Assembly: GCA_041650035.1 (NCBI GenBank)
Contig: JBAZLY010000038.1
Span: 1-7,092 of the forward strand
Direction of reading: 5' to 3'
Length of the DNA stretch: 7,092 bases
From: JAQUQI01 sp041650035
GTDB taxonomy: Bacteria; Omnitrophota; Gorgyraeia; JABMRG01
A program made the translations under genes and the position numbers. Below the pieces are notes generated by a model that saw only the letters and a program-made list of their open reading frames with translations, was not told where the DNA came from and did not search any database. Positions 1 through 6,289 of the stretch are shown piece by piece (position 1 is the first letter of the stretch; each line of letters begins with the position of its first letter).

Positions 1-287
1 CCGAAATAAGGTATAACAGCGGTAATTCTCCTTGCTGAAGCGCGCTTCAGCGCGTCTATCAGTATCAAAAGCTCCACAACGCTCTTATTTACGGGCGGGG
101 CAGTCGGCTGGACTACAAACACATCCTTTCCCCTTACATTGTCCTTTATCTGAATCTTTATCTCTCCTTCACTGAATTCCGACACAAGGGCCTGGCCGGG
201 CTTGATCTGGAGATGCCTGCAGATATCCGAGGCAAGCTTAGGGTTCGTATTGCCTGAAAATACGATTATACCGTTGGTCTTAATCAT
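1..287 (-). CDS. prs: Ribose-phosphate pyrophosphokinase (PRPP synthetase), N-terminal part, cut by the window edge
   Basis: Prs makes 5-phosphoribosyl 1-diphosphate from ribose 5-phosphate and ATP in the cytoplasm, the precursor for purines, pyrimidines, histidine, tryptophan and NAD. About 95 residues are visible, starting MIKTNGIIVFSGNTNP. Family hallmarks are the early F-SGN-NP-LA segment, the VSEFSEGEIKIQI stretch (usually F-DGE), the DVFVVQPT-PPVN motif, the LLILIDALKRASA helix, and ITAVIPYFG at the edge, which normally continues into the Y-RQDRK segment. The ATG at 287 is preceded by GGGGGAG at a spacing of about 5 bases, which supports this start. It lies 78 bases downstream of glmU, and glmU-prs is a common bacterial pair. 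The rest of the gene, including the PRPP-binding loop, lies outside the window. Identification is firm; the intactness of the remainder cannot be judged. Confidence 0.95.
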   Translation of the reverse strand, partial: MIKTNGIIVFSGNTNPKLASDICRHLQIKPGQALVSEFSEGEIKIQIKDNVRGKDVFVVQPTAPPVNKSVVELLILIDALKRASARRITAVIPYF

Positions 288-304
288 TTCCGCTCCCCCA
301 TTTG

Positions 305-324
305 ATCCCTCGCAGCACAGGGAT
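305..324 (-). other. Small inverted repeat in the glmU-prs gap
   Basis: The 78-base gap between the glmU stop and the prs start contains a 6-base perfect inverted repeat, ATCCCT and AGGGAT, separated by 8 bases. It sits about 17 bases upstream of the prs start codon. There is no T-run behind it, so it does not look like an intrinsic terminator. It could fold in the prs leader near the ribosome binding site, or it may be chance. I saw no other structure and no convincing promoter in this gap. Confidence 0.3.
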
Positions 325-365
325 TGGGAATTTACCAGCCCCCTTTACCGCAGGATTAATTGTTT

Positions 366-1625
366 CTATGTTTTATAGAGACGCCGGGCCGGAACACCGG
401 TCACTATAGTACCCGAGGCAACATCCCGTCCCTTCGTTACAACACTGCCGGCGCCTGTTACAGCACGCCGGCCTATCTTGACAGGTGCTACCAATATTGT
501 CCCACTGCCTATAAAGGCCGAGTCCTCAATTATCGTGTTGTTTTTTGCCTTACCGTCATAATTAGCCGTTATCGTCCCTGCGCCTATATTGACGTATTTG
601 CCTATAAGGGTATCTCCAATATAACTGTGATGTTTGACCCTGGAGTTTTCACCTATAATAGACCTTGTTACCTCAACGAAATTCCCCACCTGCGAACCCT
701 TCTTAAGAACAGTCCCTTTTCTTAAATTGGCGAAAGGGCCTATCTTGCAGTCGGGGCCTATCCTGACATCCTTTTCGATCACAACAAAGGGATATATTAT
801 CGTGCCTCGGCCTACTCTGACATTATCGGATATATACACGCTTGAACGGTCAATAATCGTAACGCGCCCCTTAGCAAGCCTCTCAAACACCCTGCGCCTT
901 AAGATCTCATCGGCAACCGAAAGATCATCCTTGCTGTTCACCCCCAGGGCCTCTTCATTATCATTTACCTTACAGGCCTGCAATTTAAATTTATTTTTGT
1001 AAAAAAACTCCACAATATCAGTAAGATAATACTCGTTCTTTTTGGCATTTCTATTTATAAAATTCAATCCACTGAAGAGCTTTTTAGCGTCAAAGCAATA
1101 GGCACCGACATTTATTTCCAGGCTTAAAGACGGGTCGGCATCTCCGGACTCTGTGAATTCGGATACCCCGCGGATATACCCATTATTATCGCGTATTATC
1201 CTTCCATATTGTTTAGCGTCCTCAACTACTGCGGTAAGCAGCGTAAGATCGGCATTTTTACTAACATGCGCCTTTACCATGCGCCTGATTGTAGAGGCCT
1301 TCAATAACGGCGTATCCGCATATAAAACAAGAACGATACCGCTAAACCCCTTAAGGCGCGCCGCTGCCTGTTTAACAGCATCCGCGGAACCTAAAAGACG
1401 TTTTTGTCTAATCACCTCTGCGTCCGAGCCATTTAAAAATTTCTTCAACGCATCTATTCCATAACCGCCTACGACAATCGTTCTCGCGGTGCCGGCTGAA
1501 CGGCAGATGTCCAATAAAAACTCTATCATCTTCCTGCCCGCAAGCTCACATAAAGCCTTGGGCGTATCAGATCTCATACGGGTGCCTTTTCCCGCTGCCA
1601 ATATTACAGCCACCACCTGCTTCAT
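366..1625 (-). CDS. glmU: Bifunctional UDP-GlcNAc pyrophosphorylase / glucosamine-1-phosphate acetyltransferase GlmU
   Basis: GlmU acetylates glucosamine 1-phosphate and then uridylates it to UDP-GlcNAc, the precursor of peptidoglycan and lipid A. The 419 residues fall into an N-terminal nucleotidyltransferase domain (about 1-235) and a left-handed beta-helix of hexapeptide repeats (about 258-415). Seen in the first domain: the LAAGKGTRM loop (9-17), K23 in TPKAL, Q74, D104 in YADTP, EINVG (170-174) and N230 in GVN. Seen in the second, aligned by eye to E. coli: R302 (R333), H332 (catalytic H363), Y335 (Y366), N346 (N377), N355-Y356 and K361 (K392). Two oddities are T320 where E. coli has K351, and an early end at GVPARRLYKT, about 13 residues before the usual E. 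coli tail. The ATG overlaps the clpX stop by 4 bases (ATGA), with AAGG just upstream, so translation is probably coupled. A GlmU-like enzyme with only one activity is a less likely alternative. Confidence 0.93.
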   Translation of the reverse strand: MKQVVAVILAAGKGTRMRSDTPKALCELAGRKMIEFLLDICRSAGTARTIVVGGYGIDALKKFLNGSDAEVIRQKRLLGSADAVKQAAARLKGFSGIVLVLYADTPLLKASTIRRMVKAHVSKNADLTLLTAVVEDAKQYGRIIRDNNGYIRGVSEFTESGDADPSLSLEINVGAYCFDAKKLFSGLNFINRNAKKNEYYLTDIVEFFYKNKFKLQACKVNDNEEALGVNSKDDLSVADEILRRRVFERLAKGRVTIIDRSSVYISDNVRVGRGTIIYPFVVIEKDVRIGPDCKIGPFANLRKGTVLKKGSQVGNFVEVTRSIIGENSRVKHHSYIGDTLIGKYVNIGAGTITANYDGKAKNNTIIEDSAFIGSGTILVAPVKIGRRAVTGAGSVVTKGRDVASGTIVTGVPARRLYKT

Positions 1626-2866
1626 GCTACCTTTTTACCTTTCGCGGTTTTTTTGATTATTTCAGGCTGTTGTTCACCGGTGATCACATCTTCTGTTATA
1701 ACGCATTCACCAACATCACGCCCGGACGGGAGCTCATACATGATCTCCAACATCGCTTTTTCCAAGATAGCGCGAAGGGCCCTAGCCCCGGTATTCTTCT
1801 TTAATGCCCTTTTGGCAACCTCTGCCAGCGCGCCCTCTTTGAAAGATAGCTTTACCCCCTCCATCTCAAAAAATTTGATATATTGTTTTACCAGTGCACT
1901 CTTAGGCTGAGTCAGAACATTGATAAGGTCCTTTTCGTTCAAGGGGTTAAGCGTGGATATAACCGACAGTCTGCCTATAAACTCCGGTATCATGCCGAAC
2001 TTAAGCAGATCCTCCGTTTCAACAGCCTCTAATAAGGACTCATGCCCCGCCCGGGATTTTCCGTCAGCCTTGAAACCAATATCCTTGTTTCCAAGCCTCC
2101 TGTATATAATCTGCTCAAGACTGCTGAATGTCCCGCCGCATATAAAGAGTATGTTCTTTGTGTTAAGCCGTATATACTCCTGTTGAGGGTGTTTGCGCCC
2201 GCCTTGAGGCGGCACATTGGCCTCTGTGCCTTCAATGATCTTTAGCAGGGCCTGTTGAACCCCCTCTCCCGAGACGTCCCTTGTTATCGACACATTATCA
2301 TGCGTCTTTCCGATTTTATCTATCTCATCAATATAAATTATTCCCGACTGCGCCCTCTTAACGTCGTAATCACAGTTCTGCAGCAATCTTAGCAGTATAT
2401 TCTCTACATCCTCGCCCACATAACCGGCTTCGGTCAACGGGGTCGCGTCGCATATGGCAAAAGGGACATTAAGCACCCTTGCCAACGTCTGTGCCAAAAG
2501 GGTCTTTCCGCTGCCTGTAGGCCCAATAAGCAGTATATTGGATTTTTCTATCTCAACATCATTATCTTTCGAAAAGACCAAAGGGCTCATCAAACGCTTA
2601 TAGTGATTATAAACGGCGACCGACAATTGTTTTTTCGCCTTCTCCTGGCCTATTACATGCTTGTCGAGTTCCCTTTTTATTTCAATAGGTTTCGGGAGGT
2701 CTCTCATGGACACGAAAGGGGCCTGCGGGGTATGGCCTTTGCTGTCTTCGCGTGTAAGGATCTGATTGCACAGTTTAATACAGTTATCACATATGAAAAC
2801 ACCTGGACCGCTAAAAAGTTTTTTTACCGCCGCCTTGTTTCTTCCACAAAAAGAGCACTTATTCAT
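1622..2866 (-). CDS. clpX: ATP-dependent Clp protease ATP-binding subunit ClpX
   Basis: ClpX is the hexameric AAA+ unfoldase that recognises tagged substrates and feeds them to the ClpP peptidase in the cytoplasm. At 414 residues it has normal family length and every landmark. These are an N-terminal zinc-binding domain with C4, C7, C26 and C29; Walker A GPTGSGKT (115-122); the pore-1 loop GYVG (148-151); Walker B IIYIDE (176-181); the RKH pore loop (224-226); the IGF loop that docks on ClpP (263-265); the EFIGR arginine (299); and sensor-2 GAR (360-362). The IGF loop implies that a ClpP exists elsewhere, since no clpP is in the window although clpP-clpX is the usual pair. The ATG at 2866 has AGGGG about 7 bases upstream. 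The gene follows tRNA-Gln by 49 bases and overlaps glmU by 4. No clear terminator or promoter separates it from the tRNA, so it may be read through from upstream. Confidence 0.97.
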   Translation of the reverse strand: MNKCSFCGRNKAAVKKLFSGPGVFICDNCIKLCNQILTREDSKGHTPQAPFVSMRDLPKPIEIKRELDKHVIGQEKAKKQLSVAVYNHYKRLMSPLVFSKDNDVEIEKSNILLIGPTGSGKTLLAQTLARVLNVPFAICDATPLTEAGYVGEDVENILLRLLQNCDYDVKRAQSGIIYIDEIDKIGKTHDNVSITRDVSGEGVQQALLKIIEGTEANVPPQGGRKHPQQEYIRLNTKNILFICGGTFSSLEQIIYRRLGNKDIGFKADGKSRAGHESLLEAVETEDLLKFGMIPEFIGRLSVISTLNPLNEKDLINVLTQPKSALVKQYIKFFEMEGVKLSFKEGALAEVAKRALKKNTGARALRAILEKAMLEIMYELPSGRDVGECVITEDVITGEQQPEIIKKTAKGKKVA

Positions 2867-2915
2867 AGAATATCCCCTGTGTTAATGTCTTAATAAATTC
2901 CGCGAAATTCAAAAT

Positions 2916-2989
2916 TGGCTGGCGGAGGTGGGCTCGAACCACCACGAACGGCTCCAAAAACCGTTGTGCTACCATTACACTATCCGCCA
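2916..2989 (-). tRNA. tRNA-Gln, anticodon TTG, with encoded CCA
   Basis: A complete cloverleaf folds by hand on the minus strand. The 7-base acceptor TGGCGGA pairs perfectly with TCCGCCA, followed by discriminator G73 and an encoded CCA (2916-2918). The D stem GTGT/GCAC (one T-G wobble) closes a 7-base loop that contains GG. The anticodon stem ACGGT/GCCGT carries one wobble and a 7-base loop TTTTGGA. Its anticodon TTG at 2955-2957 reads CAA and, by wobble, CAG. The variable loop has 4 bases, and the T stem GGTGG/CCACC holds the loop TTCGAGC. The gene lies between the spoVG remnant and clpX. A tRNA-Gln between ispE and prs is a recurring arrangement in bacteria, which supports the assignment. 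The 74-base length includes CCA. Confidence 0.96.
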
Positions 2990-3012
2990 TCATGCCGTGT
3001 ATGGTCTCTGCC

Positions 3013-3029
3013 GGGCGATAAACTCGCCC
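3013..3029 (-). other. GC-rich hairpin upstream of tRNA-Gln
   Basis: A perfect 6-base stem, GGGCGA and TCGCCC, closes a 5-base loop (GTTTA on the minus strand). It lies 24 bases upstream of the mature tRNA 5' end and 55 bases downstream of the spoVG remnant stop. No T-run follows on either strand, so it is a poor intrinsic terminator. It could be a processing or pausing structure in the precursor RNA, or the relic of a terminator. The rest of the 94-base gap shows no convincing promoter. Confidence 0.35.
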
Positions 3030-3083
3030 AATTAAACTTCAAAATCAAGACTACAACAGGACCGTCCAGGATATCTTGGCCGC

Positions 3084-3540
3084 TTAGCCAAAGTCTATAT
3101 CGCCTGAATCAAAAGGCCCTGTCCCGCGAATCGGCTTTGCGGCTTGGCCGGCAGGCTGAAAAGAGCCCGCGGCTTCGGACATGTAAGCCTCTAAAACTTT
3201 TTTTGTATTTTTTCCATGCGCCCGACGGTTATCGGATGCACTATGTCCCTATGTTCGGACTGCTTACGGTCCCTCTGCTCAATATCCTCAACAACCTTGA
3301 CTACCGGCATGACCGCAGCGCATTGTCCGCAATACTTATTCCTCGCCGGATTCCTAAAACCGCACTTCGGGTAAAGCTCCTTTATCTTGCGCGAAGGCAT
3401 GGCAACAAAAAAACCTTTCGCCACCTCTATGATCTTTATATTCCTGACAACGAAGCAACTATAAAAATAATGGCCGCAAATACCTTCTACTTCTTGCCAT
3501 CCGGCTCCCGGGGGAATATCCTGACCTCCGTTATTTCCAT
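3084..3540 (-). pseudogene. spoVG: Decayed spoVG (SpoVG-family regulator with zinc-ribbon-like insert)
   Basis: Intact SpoVG is a small DNA- or RNA-binding regulator. Here its reading frame is spread over all three minus-strand frames. Frame one starts at ATG 3540 and reads MEITEVRIFPREPDGKK, then an in-frame TAG at 3487-3489 (probably from a Leu codon), then KVFAAIIF. One base is missing near 3462-3463. Frame two continues SCFVVRNIKIIE, GFFVAMPSRK, a Cys-containing insert (about 3310-3375), and then HRDIVHPIT and KIQK. A second base is missing in the 7-base A run (T on the plus strand, 3198-3204), which brings a TAG at 3191-3193. Frame three then gives VLEAYMSE and stays open for 37 codons to TAA at 3084. 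B. subtilis SpoVG matches in order: FVVHDIRVID, LFVAMPSK, DITHPIN, KIQDAVLNEY. The position between ispE and glmU also fits spoVG. The gene begins 35 bases after ispE. A long frame from 3583 to 3191 is only the middle of this gene. Sequencing error is possible for the two shifts but explains the nonsense codon less well. Confidence 0.85.
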
Positions 3541-3575
3541 TTAAAGAACGCTCTTTTTTGATATTCCGGGTAAAA

Positions 3576-4442
3576 TCAAGCATTCCATGTTAAAAAGAGC
3601 TGCCATCTCTTGTCTTTCGCAAGACCTCGCAGAGCCAAATACGCCTGTTTTTTCGTATTAAAAATCCCAAATATAGAAGGGCCGCTACCTGACAACAAAA
3701 CATTATCCGTGTAATGAAGCAGGGCTCGTTTGCCCTCTCCTGTAACAGGATAAAGGGGCAGTACCACATCTTCTAATCTATTATAAAGAAAACCGGGTAA
3801 TCTATCCAGCCAATCGCTGCGCATTAAAATGCGGGAGGATATATTAACATCAGCACGCGGTTTTGTCAAGCGCAAACTCAATGCCGAATATATAGATTTA
3901 GTGTATATGTGTATTGCAGGCACAAGCAATAACACATAAAACCTGCTGGACGGACCTCTGATACCGGTAAGCCGATCGCCTATGCCCCTGCCTATGGCGT
4001 AATTCTGCCCTGACAGGAAAAAGCCCACATCCGCACCAATAGACCTTGCCGCCTGCATAAGCTCAACACTTGTCATACGAAGCTTGAAAAACTCATTTAT
4101 AGCTGTTATCACCGCGGCGGCATCAGAGCTTCCGCCGCCCAATCCCGCGGCTATAGGTATGTTTTTCTTTATTGATATGCTGAACCCCTGTTTCAGACAA
4201 TACCTTTTTTTCATAAATAAGGCCGCTTTATAAGCAAGATTACCCCGTTTATCTCGCAGTTGCGGGTGGTCACAGGTAAACGATATGCCCCTGCCCCTTA
4301 CAGAAACCTTGATACGGTCACAAAGCTTGAGTTTGCAGAAGATTGTAGCAATATTATGGTAGGAGTCTGTGCGCTTATTTATAATGTCCAGATAAAGGTT
4401 GATTTTAGCTGGCGCTTCTAATGTGATGGGAGCTGTCTGCAT
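3576..4442 (-). CDS. ispE: 4-diphosphocytidyl-2-C-methyl-D-erythritol kinase (IspE)
   Basis: IspE phosphorylates CDP-methylerythritol with ATP in the non-mevalonate (MEP) pathway, which supplies isoprenoids including the undecaprenyl carrier for cell-wall synthesis. The 288 residues have the normal family length and GHMP-kinase layout. APAKINLYL near the start includes K13. It is followed by DSYH (26-29, usually DGYH), the ATP-binding loop PIAAGLGGGSSDAA (96-109), the catalytic aspartate in GADVGFF (D138), and the C-terminal glycine-rich motif LLSGSGPSIFGIF. All catalytic elements are present, so the enzyme should be active. It starts 43 bases after the transketolase gene. The ribosome binding site is weak (GGGCC close to the ATG), but the start agrees with family length. 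It is followed by the spoVG remnant, as in the ispE-spoVG-glmU-prs order of Firmicutes. Confidence 0.96.
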   Translation of the reverse strand: MQTAPITLEAPAKINLYLDIINKRTDSYHNIATIFCKLKLCDRIKVSVRGRGISFTCDHPQLRDKRGNLAYKAALFMKKRYCLKQGFSISIKKNIPIAAGLGGGSSDAAAVITAINEFFKLRMTSVELMQAARSIGADVGFFLSGQNYAIGRGIGDRLTGIRGPSSRFYVLLLVPAIHIYTKSIYSALSLRLTKPRADVNISSRILMRSDWLDRLPGFLYNRLEDVVLPLYPVTGEGKRALLHYTDNVLLSGSGPSIFGIFNTKKQAYLALRGLAKDKRWQLFLTWNA

Positions 4443-4485
4443 GCTGGCCCGAATATTACACTTGGTAGATCAACGAGATCATCGG

Positions 4486-5439
4486 CTACTTCCTGCCCTT
4501 AGCCCTGATAGCCGCGTCGGCGATATCCTCCGGCATAAGGTGAAACTTTTTCATAAGCTGCCATGGCTGGCCTGACTCGCCGAAACGATCCTTTATGCCG
4601 ACCATCTCCACGGGAACAGGGTAATTCTGCACCAATATCTCCGATACGGCACTGCCCATGCCCGCGGTAATCTGATGTTCCTCGGCTGTCACGATAGCCC
4701 CTGTCTTTGACGCCTGCATTATGATAGTATCCGCGTCGATTGGCTTTATAGTATGAAGATTAACGACACACGCGTCGATACCTTTCTTTTCAAGGATATC
4801 CGATGCCAGTATGGCTTGGTAAACCATGATACCGCAGGCTATTATCGTGACATCACTGCCCTGTTTTATGATACGCGCCTTTCCCGCAACAAATGCCTCA
4901 TTTTCATCGGTTATAGGCGGGACATTCTCACGCCCTAAACGCAGATACACGGGACCCTTGATGGAGGCCGCTTCAATAGTGGCCTTTTCCGCCTCTACAG
5001 CGTCACAGGGCACAATCACGCTCATATTGGGCAGAAGACGCATCAATGCTATTTCTTCAAGGGCCTGATGCGTAGCGCCGTCAGCTCCAACCGTTATCCC
5101 GCCGTGAGTACCGCCTATATTTATATTCAAATTCATATATGCCGCCGATATCCTTAATTGCTCCCAGGCCCGGCCTGAAGCAAACACGCCGAAACTGCAG
5201 CAAAAAGGCACCTTGCCGGAAAGAGCGAAACCCGCGGCAGTGCATATCATGTCCTGCTCGGCAACGCCTAATGTAAAAAACCTGTCCGGGAATTTGTCCC
5301 TAAACCAATTTGCCCTGGTTGACTCCGTAAGATCCGCGCTTAGCACAACTACATCGCCATTTCTTTGGCCTAATTTTACCAGCCCGCGGCCATACCCATC
5401 CCTTGTGGCTTTCCAAAGAGATTTATCCGTATTAATCAA
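4486..5439 (-). CDS. Transketolase, C-terminal subunit of the split type
   Basis: Transketolase moves two-carbon units between sugar phosphates in the non-oxidative pentose phosphate pathway, using thiamine diphosphate. This protein (about 317 residues) covers only the pyrimidine-binding and C-terminal domains, as in the two-gene transketolases. Seen are ATRDGYG near the start, LSADLTEST, GVAEQ with the Glu that activates the cofactor (E64 if counted from the GTG at 5448), GGTHGGITVGADGATHQ, YLRLGRE and the C-terminal TAEEH and GIKDRFGESG segments. The N-terminal subunit that binds the diphosphate is not next to it, and the upstream neighbour is a putative lipoprotein. I prefer a TTG start at 5439. 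AAGGAG lies 8 bases before it, whereas the GTG at 5448 overlaps that same site and leaves no spacing. A related half such as a DXS or dehydrogenase E1-beta domain is less likely, given the transketolase-type THGGITVG-DG-THQ. Confidence 0.9.
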   Translation of the reverse strand: MINTDKSLWKATRDGYGRGLVKLGQRNGDVVVLSADLTESTRANWFRDKFPDRFFTLGVAEQDMICTAAGFALSGKVPFCCSFGVFASGRAWEQLRISAAYMNLNINIGGTHGGITVGADGATHQALEEIALMRLLPNMSVIVPCDAVEAEKATIEAASIKGPVYLRLGRENVPPITDENEAFVAGKARIIKQGSDVTIIACGIMVYQAILASDILEKKGIDACVVNLHTIKPIDADTIIMQASKTGAIVTAEEHQITAGMGSAVSEILVQNYPVPVEMVGIKDRFGESGQPWQLMKKFHLMPEDIADAAIRAKGRK

Positions 5440-6289
5440 TTCTGACACTCCTTTTTCTGAATTGGTTTAGTTTATCAACAGGCACTTGTAAACTGCTATT
5501 ATCAAAGCTATTTATTACCTTTATGCCTATGATGTCACGAAAATCATAAACGCACAATACATGAGCAATTCTCTGTGCGCAAATCTCTAAAACCTCATCG
5601 CGCCAGGCCTTGCCATGGATAAACTCGCTCATCGGAAGGCCTTCCCTGTTTATGTCAACCATAAACACCAGTTCACCGCCGGTAAAAGCGCCTTCGCAGG
5701 AGATGACCTTGAATTTACCCAACAGGTCCTTGTTTTCCCTGAATTCGTCCGATATCCTGCGGCCTGCCTGGGCGATAATAAAATCAAGCAGTGAATATTG
5801 CTTCAGCGTGAAACTACCGAACCAGGTATCGATAACACCTTGGGGGTTAAATCTTACGTCAAATATCATGCGTTTGGCAAACTCCCCACGGGATATATCG
5901 CTTAAGAAAAACCGCCGCAAGTCATGCACATAACGCGTCATAGCGACCTCGGCCCCAGGCGTATTCTTATCATGGGCAATAACAGTATAAAAATCTATTG
6001 ATTTATCACTGCTTAGGGCCACGCGCGAAACGCTTAGCATAACTCCCGTTATCTTGTCAAACGATTTGGTATTTATCTGAAAGGTCTGTTCGTCAAATAA
6101 ACCCTCTATCGGCATGCGCACGCCCAGTGTGGAACCTTCTACCGCTACCTCCACATCGGTGCCATATTCTTTCTGGCAAAGGTGCTTAACCCCTTCTACA
6201 ATCTTCTCCTTGGGATATGTGGGGGAACAGGCCATATTAAAAAACGCCAGACAAAGAAAAAACAGCCTAAAGGCGCCGTCAAATCTCAT
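5432..6289 (-). CDS. Uncharacterised putative lipoprotein
   Basis: I do not recognise this protein. From the ATG at 6289 it has 285 residues; a longer version from 6313 adds eight residues before the signal peptide. The N-terminus MRFDGAFRLFFLCLAFFNMAC has a short charged region, a hydrophobic stretch and a Cys at 21 after N-M-A, consistent with a lipoprotein signal although the lipobox is weak. The mature part is soluble-looking, mixed alpha/beta, with no further membrane segment, no cysteine-pair zinc motif and no enzyme signature that I can name. It contains a VEVAVEGSTLGVRMP stretch and a central FYTVIAHDKNTPG segment. It overlaps the ftsH-type gene by 11 bases (ATGAGATTTGA) and the transketolase start by 8, so the three genes are probably translated together. 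The context suggests an envelope role, perhaps linked to membrane proteolysis, but that is only inference. A periplasmic or anchored exported protein is the alternative if the Cys is not lipidated. Confidence 0.75.
   Translation of the reverse strand: MRFDGAFRLFFLCLAFFNMACSPTYPKEKIVEGVKHLCQKEYGTDVEVAVEGSTLGVRMPIEGLFDEQTFQINTKSFDKITGVMLSVSRVALSSDKSIDFYTVIAHDKNTPGAEVAMTRYVHDLRRFFLSDISRGEFAKRMIFDVRFNPQGVIDTWFGSFTLKQYSLLDFIIAQAGRRISDEFRENKDLLGKFKVISCEGAFTGGELVFMVDINREGLPMSEFIHGKAWRDEVLEICAQRIAHVLCVYDFRDIIGIKVINSFDNSSLQVPVDKLNQFRKRSVRID
5445..5453 (-). promoter_or_regulatory. Ribosome binding site that decides the transketolase start
   Basis: On the minus strand AAAAAGGAG is followed by TGTCAGAA and then TTG. 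The Shine-Dalgarno core AAGGAG is 8 bases from the TTG at 5439. The alternative GTG at 5448 uses the last G of that core and so cannot be served by it. The site lies inside the last codons of the upstream lipoprotein gene, which suggests translational coupling. The interval given is approximate. Confidence 0.6.

Noticed and set aside
634..1002. Plus-strand open frames over glmU, clpX, transketolase and the lipoprotein gene
   Set aside because: They are all antisense shadows of well-supported minus-strand genes and have low-complexity or motif-free translations.
2867..2915. A possible promoter for clpX (TTGAAT, then GACATT 17 bases on, minus strand)
   Set aside because: The second box matches only half of the usual hexamer in an AT-rich 49-base spacer. 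The support is too weak to annotate.
3487..3489. Reassignment of TAG to an amino acid as the explanation for the in-frame TAG in spoVG
   Set aside because: Two frameshifts and a Cys loss in the same short gene point to decay. glmU itself ends at a TAG (366-368) at a sensible place, as does the transketolase gene (4486-4488).
2915..3544. A plus-strand open frame of 209 codons over the tRNA-Gln gene and the spoVG region
   Set aside because: It runs antisense through a well-folded tRNA and through the spoVG remnant. Its translation has no recognisable motif, and it lacks a convincing ribosome binding site.
3191..3583. A 130-codon minus-strand frame as a complete hypothetical protein
   Set aside because: Its first 40 or so residues look like nothing known and its start lies inside ispE. 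Only the middle matches SpoVG, and the matching ends are in the other two frames, so it is part of a pseudogene.
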